DNA from: an uncultured Clostridium sp.
GTDB lineage: Bacteria; Bacillota; Clostridia; Lachnospirales; Lachnospiraceae
Direction of reading: 5' to 3'
Assembly: GCF_900547735.1 (NCBI RefSeq)
Contig: NZ_URHZ01000085.1
Coordinates: 1 to 22,623 of the forward strand
Length of the DNA stretch: 22,623 nucleotides
Position 1 is the stretch's first letter, and each line of letters starts with the position of its first letter. Made by a program: the position numbers and the translations under genes. This document shows, in pieces, positions 1 to 6,476 of this stretch. The notes below the pieces were generated by a model, which saw only the letters and a list, made by a program, of their open reading frames with translations, searched no databases and had not been told where the DNA came from.

Positions 1-28
1 AGTGCCGATGAACTCCCAGGTTCCCTGC

Positions 29-127
29 GGAATCTTTTTCTCCCGGATTCCCCACAGGAAGGTTATGGACCGGGACTGAAGACGCGAAGGTTTTCGCCAT
101 AACACCAGCGCGCCATGGGGCTCCGGC
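29..127 (+). repeat. Dispersed repeat R2, copy 1
   Basis: The stretch holds a small hairpin (GGAAT 29-33 with ATTCC 47-51) followed by the 19-mer CGGGACTGAAGACGCGAAG at 71-89 and a CGCGCCAT...CTCCGG block. The 19-mer recurs exactly, inverted, at 11619-11637. The hairpin plus a 14-base core recur inverted at 22461-22516. I see no open reading frame or ribosome site in 1-195. The function is unknown; a dispersed intergenic repeat or a conserved RNA are both possible. Confidence 0.6.
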
Positions 128-195
128 TGAGAGGTCTCTTTCTTGGGGGTGGATGGGGGATAGGGGGATGGGGTATGTAAGCCGTATGGATAGGA

Positions 196-438
196 TTATT
201 CCTTTTTTTCACGCAGTTCTACCAGGATGATGTCGTCTCCTATCTGTTGGATGTCACAGAAGGGGATTACGTATTCTTTCTCATGTCCCAGAAAGCCCCA
301 GACACAGCATTGGCCTGGGACGATGATCGCTAGCATTCTTCCCGTGCAGATGTCAAAGTCTACGTCTCCTACAAAGCCAAGCCGCTTGCAGTCGCAGATA
401 TTGATTACCTCTTTTTGTTTCAGGTCACAGATTCTCAT
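196..438 (-). CDS. ylmC: YlmC/YmxH family sporulation protein (PRC-barrel-like)
   Basis: This 80-residue protein begins MRICDLKQKEVINI and continues with a conserved RLGFVGDVDFDICTGR segment and a hydrophobic IIVPG strand, the pattern of the short PRC-barrel-like YlmC/YmxH proteins found in endospore formers. The family is associated with sporulation, but its biochemical role is not established. The ATG at 438 is chosen because GGAGG lies 8 nt upstream; the frame continues 14 codons further upstream without a good ribosome site. A possible mother-cell type promoter lies just upstream (469-495). It is transcribed alone, and no terminator is evident directly after the stop codon. The family call is firm; the ylmC versus ymxH label is arbitrary. 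Confidence 0.85.
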   Translation of the reverse strand: MRICDLKQKEVINICDCKRLGFVGDVDFDICTGRMLAIIVPGQCCVWGFLGHEKEYVIPFCDIQQIGDDIILVELREKKE

Positions 439-468
439 TTTTATGGCCTCCGGAATGTTGGTTACTGT

Positions 469-495
469 TAGTATATGCATGATTTGAAGATGGGT
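469..495 (-). promoter_or_regulatory. Possible sigma-K/sigma-E-like promoter of the ylmC gene
   Basis: On the minus strand CATATACTA (469-477) fits the sigma-K -10 consensus CATANNNTA, and an AC lies 16 bases upstream (494-495). A sigma-E reading is also possible (6 of 8 positions to CATACAAT), while no sigma-A -35 is present at 17 bp. The spacing to the start codon is about 30 bases. The motif is short, so this is suggestive only. Confidence 0.35.
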
Positions 496-539
496 TCTTT
501 CCGGAATGGGAGGCTGGGAGGCTGCCCCGAGGACTTTTT

Positions 540-563
540 AGAGTATAGAGCACTTTCCTATGA
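540..563 (+). repeat. Short dispersed repeat, shared with 7636-7659
   Basis: The block AGAGT-NN-AGAGCA-Y-TTTCCTATGA occurs here and again at 7636-7659, with three differing positions over 24 bases. In both places it lies downstream of a GTTACTGTTA word (461-470 and 7611-7620). This copy directly adjoins the terminator hairpin at 569-615. It is probably a fragment of the same intergenic element family. Confidence 0.5.
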
Positions 564-568
564 GCTAA

Positions 569-615
569 AAAAGGAAACCGCAAGTCCCGGGATTCGGGGC
601 TGGCGGTTTCCTTTT
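569..615. terminator. Bidirectional hairpin terminator after the flavolipoprotein gene
   Basis: A 13-bp perfect stem pairs 569-581 (AAAAGGAAACCGC) with 603-615, extended by an inner stem AGTCCC/GGGGCT. On the minus strand it lies 38 bases after the stop codon and is followed by six T residues. On the plus strand it ends in TTTT. Confidence 0.85.
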
Positions 616-653
616 ATGGGTGATGCGGCCGGTGCACGGAGTGTGCGGGCGTC

Positions 654-1664
654 TTACTGTTCCTGGTTGTCGGATACGTAAATTGCGGATTCCACGCCTG
701 CGGTCTCACCAAATACGATTGTGGCCGTCAGGTCGTTTCCTGCCAGGACCGCGTCGCCGTGGACGCCTGCGCTGATCAGTTCTCCTGCTGCATAGAGTCC
801 CGGAACGGTTTCTCCCTTTGCATCGATTGCTTCCGCACATGTATTGACGATAACGCCTGTCACTTTCTCATCGGAAGCCTTGGAAAGCTGGATATCAAGT
901 TTGGATATAATCGGAAGCAGTTCTTTGTCTGTGGCTACAAGAGCGATACTGTTGATGGTTTTTTCTTCTCCATCCACTACTGCTTTCACTCCGGTTACCA
1001 CGCCGTCTTCGTTCATGATTATTTCTTTGACCGTCACGCCTGTCTTAACAGGAATCTTCAGTTCTTCTACTTTTTTTACAAGAGCGTCGGATACTGCTTC
1101 TGCAAGGCTGCCGCCGTTGGCCAGTGTATAGCTTCTGGCTACTGAGGAGCCGTCTTTCTTCTCCACGCCTTTTAATTCGATGCCAAGGCCTTCGATCCAG
1201 CTCTTGGCCTCCTCGGCGCCCTCAACGAGGAATTCCGCCATCTCGGCATTGTTCGTATTCTTACCTGCTTTCATCGTGTCGGCAAGGTATAACTCATAGG
1301 AATCCTCGATCTCTGCCTCAAACTGCTCCGCCGTATCGGACGCGTTGATGAAGTCTTCCTTCTCTTTGACGTCGGCCGCCAGTTCATCGGTGCCGCTCAG
1401 AATCAGAATCTTGGTCGGACTCATTCCATCGGCTACGGCCTGGATAGCCGCTGTCAGCCCTGCGCCGTCTCCTCCGAGAATCACAAGCTGAGGTTTACTC
1501 TCCTTTGCTGCCGCCTCTGTGGCAGCCTCCGTTGTTTCCGGAGTTGTCTGAGCCTCCGTCGTGCCTTCTGTGGATGGTGTCTTTGTGGTATTATTGCTGC
1601 ATCCTGTCATCACCGCTGCAGCCATCACTGCTGCCGAAAACAGGGCAAGTGTTCTTTTCTTCAT
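654..1664 (-). CDS. FAD-binding-domain lipoprotein, cap-less fumarate-reductase-like
   Basis: This 336-residue protein has a lipoprotein signal (MKKRTLALFS... with lipobox VMTGC, Cys22), a Thr/Glu/Ala-rich tether (about 23-57) and a flavoprotein core. The dinucleotide motif is GGDGAG (64-69). Near the C-terminus PGLYAAGELISAGVHGD and LAGNDL match the second FAD-contact region of the fumarate reductase/urocanate reductase family. Relatives are usually about 450-600 residues because a catalytic capping domain is inserted between these parts. Here only a short linker follows the IALVATD strand, so that domain is absent. The catalytic-region Arg of the family's HGANRLGGN motif is Val here. The ATG at 1664 is chosen for its GAGGAG site and signal peptide. 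A reductase function is doubtful; flavin or redox sensing is speculation. Confidence 0.8.
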   Translation of the reverse strand: MKKRTLALFSAAVMAAAVMTGCSNNTTKTPSTEGTTEAQTTPETTEAATEAAAKESKPQLVILGGDGAGLTAAIQAVADGMSPTKILILSGTDELAADVKEKEDFINASDTAEQFEAEIEDSYELYLADTMKAGKNTNNAEMAEFLVEGAEEAKSWIEGLGIELKGVEKKDGSSVARSYTLANGGSLAEAVSDALVKKVEELKIPVKTGVTVKEIIMNEDGVVTGVKAVVDGEEKTINSIALVATDKELLPIISKLDIQLSKASDEKVTGVIVNTCAEAIDAKGETVPGLYAAGELISAGVHGDAVLAGNDLTATIVFGETAGVESAIYVSDNQEQ

Positions 1665-1778
1665 GTAGCATTCTCCTCTCTTTTGCAGTCCTGTTGGTAT
1701 CTGCATTTCCATGGCCACCAGCCGGGAACGGATGTTCAGGCGTTTAAACCTGCTGACTTCCGGCTGTACCAGTATTAA

Positions 1779-1807
1779 AGTCTAGCATATTATCGGCCGC
1801 AAATCAA
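1779..1807 (-). promoter_or_regulatory. Sigma-A promoter of the flavolipoprotein gene
   Basis: TTGATT (1802-1807) and TAGACT (1779-1784) on the minus strand are separated by exactly 17 bases, and the gene starts about 115 bases downstream. Confidence 0.7.
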
Positions 1808-1870
1808 TTGAGCTTTTTTTAATTCTATTTGGAAAAATAAAATTCTTTATTAAATATTTATAAAATCGGG

Positions 1871-1960
1871 AACCAAACGCCGTTTTGCGCCTTGTAACCT
1901 GGGATTTTTATGCAGAATTCATACGAAAACACCTCATCGAATGCTGCCTGCTAACAGCAG
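1871..1960 (+). mobile_element. Degenerate copy A of the miniature inverted-repeat element family
   Basis: The stretch aligns with the interior and right part of the intact element at 6256-6408. Shared blocks include CGCCGTTTTGCGCC/CGCCGTTTCGCGCC, GTAACC, and AAAACACCTC followed by AATGCTGCC/AATACTGCC. The right end reads CTAACAGCAG instead of GAACAGTAAC, and no left inverted repeat or target duplication was found, so it is an old or truncated copy. It lies in the 430-base gap between the flavolipoprotein and the small membrane protein genes. Confidence 0.6.
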
Positions 1961-2000
1961 TGGAAATGATAGCATTTTAGATGACAGACCGTGATAAATC

Positions 2001-2029
2001 TTGACAGGCTCGGCGTTTAAGCTTAAAGT
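2001..2029 (+). promoter_or_regulatory. Likely sigma-A promoter of the small membrane protein gene
   Basis: A perfect TTGACA -35 (2001-2006) is followed after 17 bases by TAAAGT (2024-2029), a 4 of 6 match to TATAAT. The start codon lies about 60 bases downstream. Confidence 0.55.
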
Positions 2030-2095
2030 TATAAGTAGGATACCCGCAGTCCAGGATGCAGAGACGGGCGATTAACCGAAGTTTGGAGGTGTCGT

Positions 2096-2317
2096 ATGAA
2101 ACGGTTTATTCAAATTTATTTTATATGTTTCATATGTTTGGCAGTATTTTTCTTTTTTGGTGGCTTTCTATTATTTGACATGAGCGGAAACGTCTACCGC
2201 GCGGCGGCGGCGATCGCATTTATCATTGCAATCCTTATCAACGTCTTTATTTCACAGAAAGATAAAATAGAAGAACTGGAAAAACGAATTAAAAAGTTAG
2301 AAGAAAACAAACCGTGA
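2096..2317 (+). CDS. Small two-helix membrane protein with C-terminal coiled coil
   Basis: The 73-residue protein is not recognised. It has a very hydrophobic first segment (about 4-27, rich in Phe, Ile and Cys), a second membrane segment (about 36-54, AAAAIAFIIAILINVFI) and a charged tail, KDKIEELEKRIKKLEE, with heptad spacing typical of a short coiled coil. The start is well supported: GGAGGTG lies 4 bases before the ATG, with a TTGACA promoter upstream. A strong hairpin follows the stop. It stands alone between the flavolipoprotein gene and the convergent pepV. The expression signals suggest a real gene; the coiled coil suggests oligomerisation or a partner, but the role is unknown. Confidence 0.8.
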   Translation: MKRFIQIYFICFICLAVFFFFGGFLLFDMSGNVYRAAAAIAFIIAILINVFISQKDKIEELEKRIKKLEENKP

Positions 2318-2358
2318 GATAAATGGCAATAGACAAATCATTTCGAACAGGTCAATTA

Positions 2359-2401
2359 AATAAAGTGAGTGAAAGCATTTTCTGTTTTCACTCACTTTAT
2401 T
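2359..2401. terminator. Bidirectional hairpin terminator between convergent genes
   Basis: A 16-bp perfect inverted repeat (AATAAAGTGAGTGAAA, 2359-2374, with 2386-2401) closes an 11-base loop. The A-rich and T-rich ends of the stem can act as the U-tract on either strand. It lies 42 bases after the small membrane protein gene and 127 bases after the end of pepV on the other strand. Confidence 0.8.
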
Positions 2402-2528
2402 GATTGTCCAAAACCCAAAGATACAGCAGAAAACAGTTCTTTTTACCGTTTCCATTCATCGCACAGCATGCCGCCGGGCACGGTACGGACATAAACTTCT
2501 TCTGCCCGGAGCAAAAGCCCCGTCTGCC

Positions 2529-3932
2529 CTACGCGCAGAGGTCCGCAATCACCTGTGCAAATATTTTCGCGCTTACGAGCAGTTCATCAATCACGGCAAA
2601 TTCGTCTGCGCCGTGCATCTTATTATCGGTCTCCGGCATGGCTGCTCCAAATGCCACTCCGTTCTTAAGCGTGTGCACATAGGTGCCCCCGCCCATGGAC
2701 TCACATGTTCCTTTTCTTCCCGTATAGGTTTCATATGCGCTCAGCAGTGTTTTCACAAAATCGGAATTGCCGTCCACATGGTGAGGCGGCGTCATGGATT
2801 CGTTGGTCAGGGTGAATCCGTGCTCTGCCAGTCTCCGCCTTGCAGGCTCCAGTACATTTTCTTCGTTGGAGCAGATTGGGCAGCGGCTGTCAAATGTGGC
2901 ATCCAGGCTGCCGCCGTCCACTTCCAGAAGATCGAAAGCCAGGGTCAGCGCACCGGAAAGTTCATCTTCCATGGCAACTCCCAACGCTTCTCCGGCGGTG
3001 TCATGGCATGGGAAAAGTTTTACAAGGTTATGAAGAGCTTCAATCTGTCCGCACTCTGCAAAAGGAAGGCGGCTGATCAGAAGCAGCAGCGCCGTCAGCG
3101 CATTTTTACCTTCTGTCGGGAGGGACGCATGGGCTCCCACGCCAACGGCCGTGATCTCCAGCGTGTGGTTTCTGCCCTGGATTTCAAAGGATACTCCCGT
3201 CTCCTTCTCCACTCCTTCCGATACCTCACGTACCAGATCGTCGTCCAGTCCTTCAAATACGGCAAATGCCTTTCCGGGAACTACGTTTACCTTCGTGCCC
3301 GCATGGATGGAAATCACTCTTGGAAGCGCTTCGGAAGGTTCAAATTCCGCCGTAAAATGACCGGCCAGACTTCCTTTTTCTATGTTAACAACCGGGAATG
3401 AGCCGTCCGGTGAAAATGTCATCGGCGCTTCCTCCTCCACATCGTAATAGTGGCGGATATCGGAGCTGCCGCACTCTTCATCGGTTCCCAGAATCAGACG
3501 GACATTTTTAGAAACCGGGATTCCCAGCTCCCTGATGGCGCGCATGGCATAGAGGGCGGCCACAGCCGGTCCCTTATCATCCGCCGTCCCGCGTCCGTAA
3601 AGTTTGCCGTCCTTTTCAACGGGCTCAAACGGCTCCGTCACGGTCCAGCCCTCTCCGGCCGGAACCACATCGAGGTGAGCCAGGATGTCGAGCTGCTTTT
3701 CCTTGTCATTGAGGTCTGCGGTTCCTACATAGTTGTCGTAATTATTAATTGAAAATCCGTACTTTTCAGCCATGGAAAGAGCCAGTGCCAGAGCCTTGCT
3801 CGCTCCGTCGCCGTATGGTTTTCCCTCCTGATAAGATGTTTTCTCACTGTTAATTCTGCACAGCAGGCAGATATCATCTATCATTTCCTGTCTGTGGGAA
3901 TCGATATATTTTTCTATTTCTTCTCTGTACAT
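2529..3932 (-). CDS. pepV: M20-family Sapep/PepV dipeptidase
   Basis: A cytoplasmic di-zinc aminopeptidase-type dipeptidase of 467 residues, the normal length for PepV, releasing amino acids from dipeptides. All expected metal and catalytic residues are visible: His86 and Asp88 in LAHLDVVP, the bridging Asp119 in GRGTADDKG, Glu152-Glu153 in GTDEECG, Asp176 in FSPDGSFP, and a C-terminal His440 in NKMHGADE. The lid domain (about 185-380) includes GVGAHAS. The ATG at 3932 has AAGGA 6 bases upstream. It starts 15 bases after yqeY and is the last gene of the prfC-yqeY-pepV unit, ended by the hairpin at 2359-2401. The family call is secure; the exact substrate range cannot be read from the sequence. 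Confidence 0.93.
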   Translation of the reverse strand: MYREEIEKYIDSHRQEMIDDICLLCRINSEKTSYQEGKPYGDGASKALALALSMAEKYGFSINNYDNYVGTADLNDKEKQLDILAHLDVVPAGEGWTVTEPFEPVEKDGKLYGRGTADDKGPAVAALYAMRAIRELGIPVSKNVRLILGTDEECGSSDIRHYYDVEEEAPMTFSPDGSFPVVNIEKGSLAGHFTAEFEPSEALPRVISIHAGTKVNVVPGKAFAVFEGLDDDLVREVSEGVEKETGVSFEIQGRNHTLEITAVGVGAHASLPTEGKNALTALLLLISRLPFAECGQIEALHNLVKLFPCHDTAGEALGVAMEDELSGALTLAFDLLEVDGGSLDATFDSRCPICSNEENVLEPARRRLAEHGFTLTNESMTPPHHVDGNSDFVKTLLSAYETYTGRKGTCESMGGGTYVHTLKNGVAFGAAMPETDNKMHGADEFAVIDELLVSAKIFAQVIADLCA

Positions 3933-3947
3933 AACCGGTCCTTTCCG

Positions 3948-4394
3948 CTATTTAAGCAACTCTGCCAATACCTGGTTTACCACTTTTCCGTCAGCTTTTC
4001 CCTTTACCTTCGGCATCAGGACTTTCATAATCTTTCCCTTGTCGGACGGAGCCGCCTTCTCAATTCCGAGTTCCGCCAGCACCTCTTTGATTACCGCGGC
4101 AATCTGCTCCTCGTTCATGTCCTCCGGGGCAAACTCTTTGTAAACCGCCATCCTGGCCTCAGCCTCGGCACGGATATCATCCCTGTCTGCGGGAGCCAGC
4201 TCATAGGTCTCCTTCGTCTGTTTCAGTTCTTTCTTCACGATAGCATCGGCCTCCGCCTCGGTGAGCGGCTCCCTTTTATCTATCTCTGCATTCTTAAGAG
4301 CGGAAAGAAGCATGGAAAGAGAATCTTTTCTCGCCTTGTCCTTTGCCTTCATAGCCTCTACCATAGCTGCACGTACAACATCAATCTTACTCAT
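3948..4394 (-). CDS. yqeY: GatB/YqeY domain-containing protein
   Basis: This 148-residue, helical, highly charged protein (MSKIDVVRAAMVEAMKAKDK) is a stand-alone YqeY protein, related to the tail domain of the GatB subunit of tRNA-dependent amidotransferase. Typical family segments are LSMLLSALKNAEID, a central EEQIAAVIKEVLAELG and MKVLMPKVKGKADGKVVNQV. The tail domain in GatB contacts tRNA; the role of the free protein is not settled. GGAGG lies 7 bases before the ATG. The gene sits 74 bases after prfC and 15 bases before pepV, so all three are probably co-transcribed. A perfect tandem 14-base repeat (4415-4442) occupies the gap to prfC. Confidence 0.9.
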   Translation of the reverse strand: MSKIDVVRAAMVEAMKAKDKARKDSLSMLLSALKNAEIDKREPLTEAEADAIVKKELKQTKETYELAPADRDDIRAEAEARMAVYKEFAPEDMNEEQIAAVIKEVLAELGIEKAAPSDKGKIMKVLMPKVKGKADGKVVNQVLAELLK

Positions 4395-4414
4395 CTTCTT
4401 ACCTCCTGTGAATT

Positions 4415-4442
4415 ATATGAAATGATGTATATGAAATGATGT
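4415..4442 (+). repeat. Two tandem 14-bp repeats in the prfC-yqeY gap
   Basis: ATATGAAATGATGT occurs twice head to tail (4415-4428 and 4429-4442) without mismatch, between the prfC stop and the yqeY ribosome site. It is probably a slippage duplication that could change copy number. Confidence 0.85.
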
Positions 4443-4468
4443 GAAACCATATCCTTAGCGGTTCCCCT

Positions 4469-6064
4469 TTAATTATTGCGTCCAAACTCACTGAGCTTTA
4501 AGCCCGGGTTACGGTCCAGGACCATTCCCACGCTCCAGCTGTTGATAAATATCAGCAGTGGATTGTCTTTAAGGTCTTTAATCCGCTTCATATCGGATGT
4601 ACCCTGGAGCTTCGCCACATCCACCTCATCCTTATTCTCGATCCAGCGGATATATTCATATGGAAGCTTATCTAACCTGACCTCCACGTTGTATTCATTT
4701 TCCAGTCTGTAGGTGAGGACCTCAAACTGCAGCTCTCCCACAACGCCGACGATAATCTCTTCCATTCCGGTATTAAACTCCTGGAAAATCTGGATCGCGC
4801 CCTCCTGGGCAATCTGGTTGATTCCCTTGATAAACTGTTTCCGTTTCATCGTATCCATCTGGCGGACTCTGGCAAAATGCTCCGGCGCAAATGTGGGAAT
4901 TCCTTCAAACTCTATCTTATCGGAAGCCGTGCAGAGCGTATCCCCGATGGAGAAAATGCCCGGATCGAAAACACCGATAATATCACCGGCATATGCCTCC
5001 TCCACGATCTTCCTGTCCTGTGCCATCATCTGCTGCGGCTGGGACAGACGGATTTTACGGCCGCCCTGTACATGGTTAACCTCCATTCCGGCCTGGAATT
5101 TGCCGGAACAGATTCTCATAAATGCGATTCTGTCCCTGTGGGCCTTATTCATGTTGGCCTGGATTTTAAATACAAAGGCGCTGAACTGGTTGTCAAACGG
5201 ATCCACAATGCCCGTCGTCGTCTTTCTCGGAAGAGGTGACGTCGTCATCTGGAGGAAATGCTCCAGGAACGTCTCCACTCCGAAATTAGTCAGGGCGGAA
5301 CCGAAAAATGCCGGTGAAAGCTTGCCCTGGCTTACCAGATCCATATCAAATTCATCGCTGGCGCCGTCTAAAAGCTCGATGTCTTCCAGAAGCTGTCCAT
5401 GGTAATCCGGCCCGATGATGCCGTCCACGTCACCGCTCTCCAAATCGAATTCCTGGGAAGCGACTTCCTTCTGCCCTCCCATGGCAGCCGTGAATGTGGT
5501 AATCTTCTTTGTATTTCTGTCATATACGCCCTTGAAATTCTTTCCGCAGCCGATCGGCCAGTTGACCGGGCATGTCTTAATTCCAAGCACGCTCTCAATC
5601 TCATCCATCAGTTCAAAGGGATCCCTGGCTTCACGGTCCATCTTGTTGATAAATGTGAAAATTGGGATATTCCTGAGCAGGCAGACCTTAAACAGTTTGA
5701 TCGTCTGTGCCTCGACACCCTTTGATGCGTCGATTACCATGACGGCGGAATCTGCCGCCATCAAAGTACGGTACGTATCCTCCGAGAAATCCTGATGTCC
5801 CGGTGTATCCAGGATGTTGATGCAGTATCCTTCGTAGTTAAACTGCAGTACGGATGAAGTGACGGAGATACCTCTCTCCTTCTCAATCTCCATCCAGTCG
5901 GAAACGGCGTGCTTAGCCGCCTTCCTTCCCTTGACCGTTCCGGCCAGGTTGATCGCTCCTCCGTAAAGCAGGAACTTCTCGGTCAATGTGGTCTTACCTG
6001 CATCGGGGTGGGAAATGATGGCAAAGGTGCGTCGTTTTTTAATCTGCTCTGTTATATTCTCCAA
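4469..6064 (-). CDS. prfC: Peptide chain release factor 3 (RF3)
   Basis: RF3 is a translational GTPase that drives RF1/RF2 off the ribosome after peptide release. The GTPase motifs are complete: P-loop SHPDAGKT (18-25), DTPGH (86-90) and NKMD (140-143), followed by the EF-Tu-like domain 2 and the RF3-specific C-terminal domain (about 390-531, GVVGELQFEVLTYRL). I place the start at the TTG at 6062-6064, giving MENITEQIKKRRTFAI and 531 residues, the usual RF3 length, because GGAGG lies 8 bases upstream. An in-frame ATG at 6133 would add 23 residues unlike the family and has only a weak, distant AGGAAA. A sigma-A promoter (6189-6217) lies upstream, and a hairpin plus T6 sits at the very start of the predicted transcript. 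Confidence 0.94.
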   Translation of the reverse strand: MENITEQIKKRRTFAIISHPDAGKTTLTEKFLLYGGAINLAGTVKGRKAAKHAVSDWMEIEKERGISVTSSVLQFNYEGYCINILDTPGHQDFSEDTYRTLMAADSAVMVIDASKGVEAQTIKLFKVCLLRNIPIFTFINKMDREARDPFELMDEIESVLGIKTCPVNWPIGCGKNFKGVYDRNTKKITTFTAAMGGQKEVASQEFDLESGDVDGIIGPDYHGQLLEDIELLDGASDEFDMDLVSQGKLSPAFFGSALTNFGVETFLEHFLQMTTSPLPRKTTTGIVDPFDNQFSAFVFKIQANMNKAHRDRIAFMRICSGKFQAGMEVNHVQGGRKIRLSQPQQMMAQDRKIVEEAYAGDIIGVFDPGIFSIGDTLCTASDKIEFEGIPTFAPEHFARVRQMDTMKRKQFIKGINQIAQEGAIQIFQEFNTGMEEIIVGVVGELQFEVLTYRLENEYNVEVRLDKLPYEYIRWIENKDEVDVAKLQGTSDMKRIKDLKDNPLLIFINSWSVGMVLDRNPGLKLSEFGRNN

Positions 6065-6161
6065 GAGTTTTTCCTCCAAAATCAATGATTCTCTAATGTT
6101 CCAAGCTGAATATGGCACATACCGCCTCTCCATAAACAGTCTCTGTTTCCTGTCGAAAAAA

Positions 6162-6184
6162 TAGACATCCGTGGAAGATGTCTA
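6162..6184 (-). promoter_or_regulatory. 5'-end hairpin with T-tract in the prfC leader
   Basis: On the minus strand an 8-bp stem (TAGACATC/GATGTCTA, loop TTCCACG) is followed by six T residues. It begins at the start point predicted for the prfC promoter. It could be a 5'-stabilising stem, or a terminator or attenuator. It is unusually close to the promoter for a normal terminator, and no upstream gene obviously needs it. Confidence 0.6.
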
Positions 6185-6188
6185 CTTT

Positions 6189-6217
6189 ATTCTATTATGA
6201 AATATAAGGAAAGTCAA
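6189..6217 (-). promoter_or_regulatory. Sigma-A promoter of prfC
   Basis: TTGACT (6212-6217) and TAGAAT (6189-6194) on the minus strand have a 17-base spacer, each with 5 of 6 consensus positions. The predicted start of transcription is near 6182, inside the upstream arm of the leader hairpin. Confidence 0.8.
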
Positions 6218-6255
6218 TAAAAAGTCTTGACAGAACTTTTCTATAATCTGCCTTA

Positions 6256-6408
6256 GTTACTGTTCACTCCGTGCCCAGCAACACGCTTCGCGATGCACAG
6301 AAACGGCAAAAAGCGCCGTTTCGCGCCGTAACCCTCGGGTTTTCTGTGACTTTCGCTTTGCTCCACTCACAAAAAACACCTCGCGGAATACTGCCCGTGA
6401 ACAGTAAC
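6256..6408 (+). mobile_element. Miniature inverted-repeat element B with 8-bp target duplication
   Basis: The 153-bp element has perfect 12-bp terminal inverted repeats, GTTACTGTTCAC (6256-6267) and GTGAACAGTAAC (6397-6408). It is flanked by the identical octamer CTGCCTTA at 6248-6255 and 6409-6416, the hallmark of a transposition event. It has no coding capacity. The interior is rich in nested stems, for example CACAGAAA with TTTCTGTG, AAACGGC with GCCGTTT, and CGTG with CACG. It is non-autonomous and would need a transposase in trans; families making 8-bp duplications include IS256, ISL3 and IS1595, and I cannot say which applies. Confidence 0.85.
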
Positions 6409-6419
6409 CTGCCTTATCT

Positions 6420-6448
6420 GTAACAGTTCAGACAGCATGAACTGTTAC
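6420..6448 (+). mobile_element. 29-bp palindromic mini-element B2 beside element B
   Basis: A perfect 11-bp inverted repeat (GTAACAGTTCA with TGAACTGTTAC) surrounds a 7-base loop. Its arms match the ends of the element at 14569-14656. Flanking octamers CCTTATCT (6412-6419) and CCTTGTCT (6449-6456) agree at 7 of 8 positions, as an aged target duplication would. It overlaps the duplication of element B by five bases. It may be a deletion derivative; a plain RNA hairpin is the alternative, although no T-tract follows. Confidence 0.6.
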
Positions 6449-6476
6449 CCTTGTCTATCCCGTACCGGGTATTTTT

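Noticed and set aside
1..195. Remnant of a gene entering from the left edge.
   Set aside because: No frame of useful length or recognisable peptide; the sequence is explained better by the R2 repeat.
2400..3401. A 333-codon open frame on the plus strand across the peptidase gene.
   Set aside because: It is antisense to a complete PepV with all catalytic residues, has no ribosome site, and its Cys/His/Arg-rich translation resembles no protein.
6226..6246. TTGACA and TATAAT on the plus strand upstream of element B.
   Set aside because: They are only 9 bases apart, which does not allow sigma-A binding.
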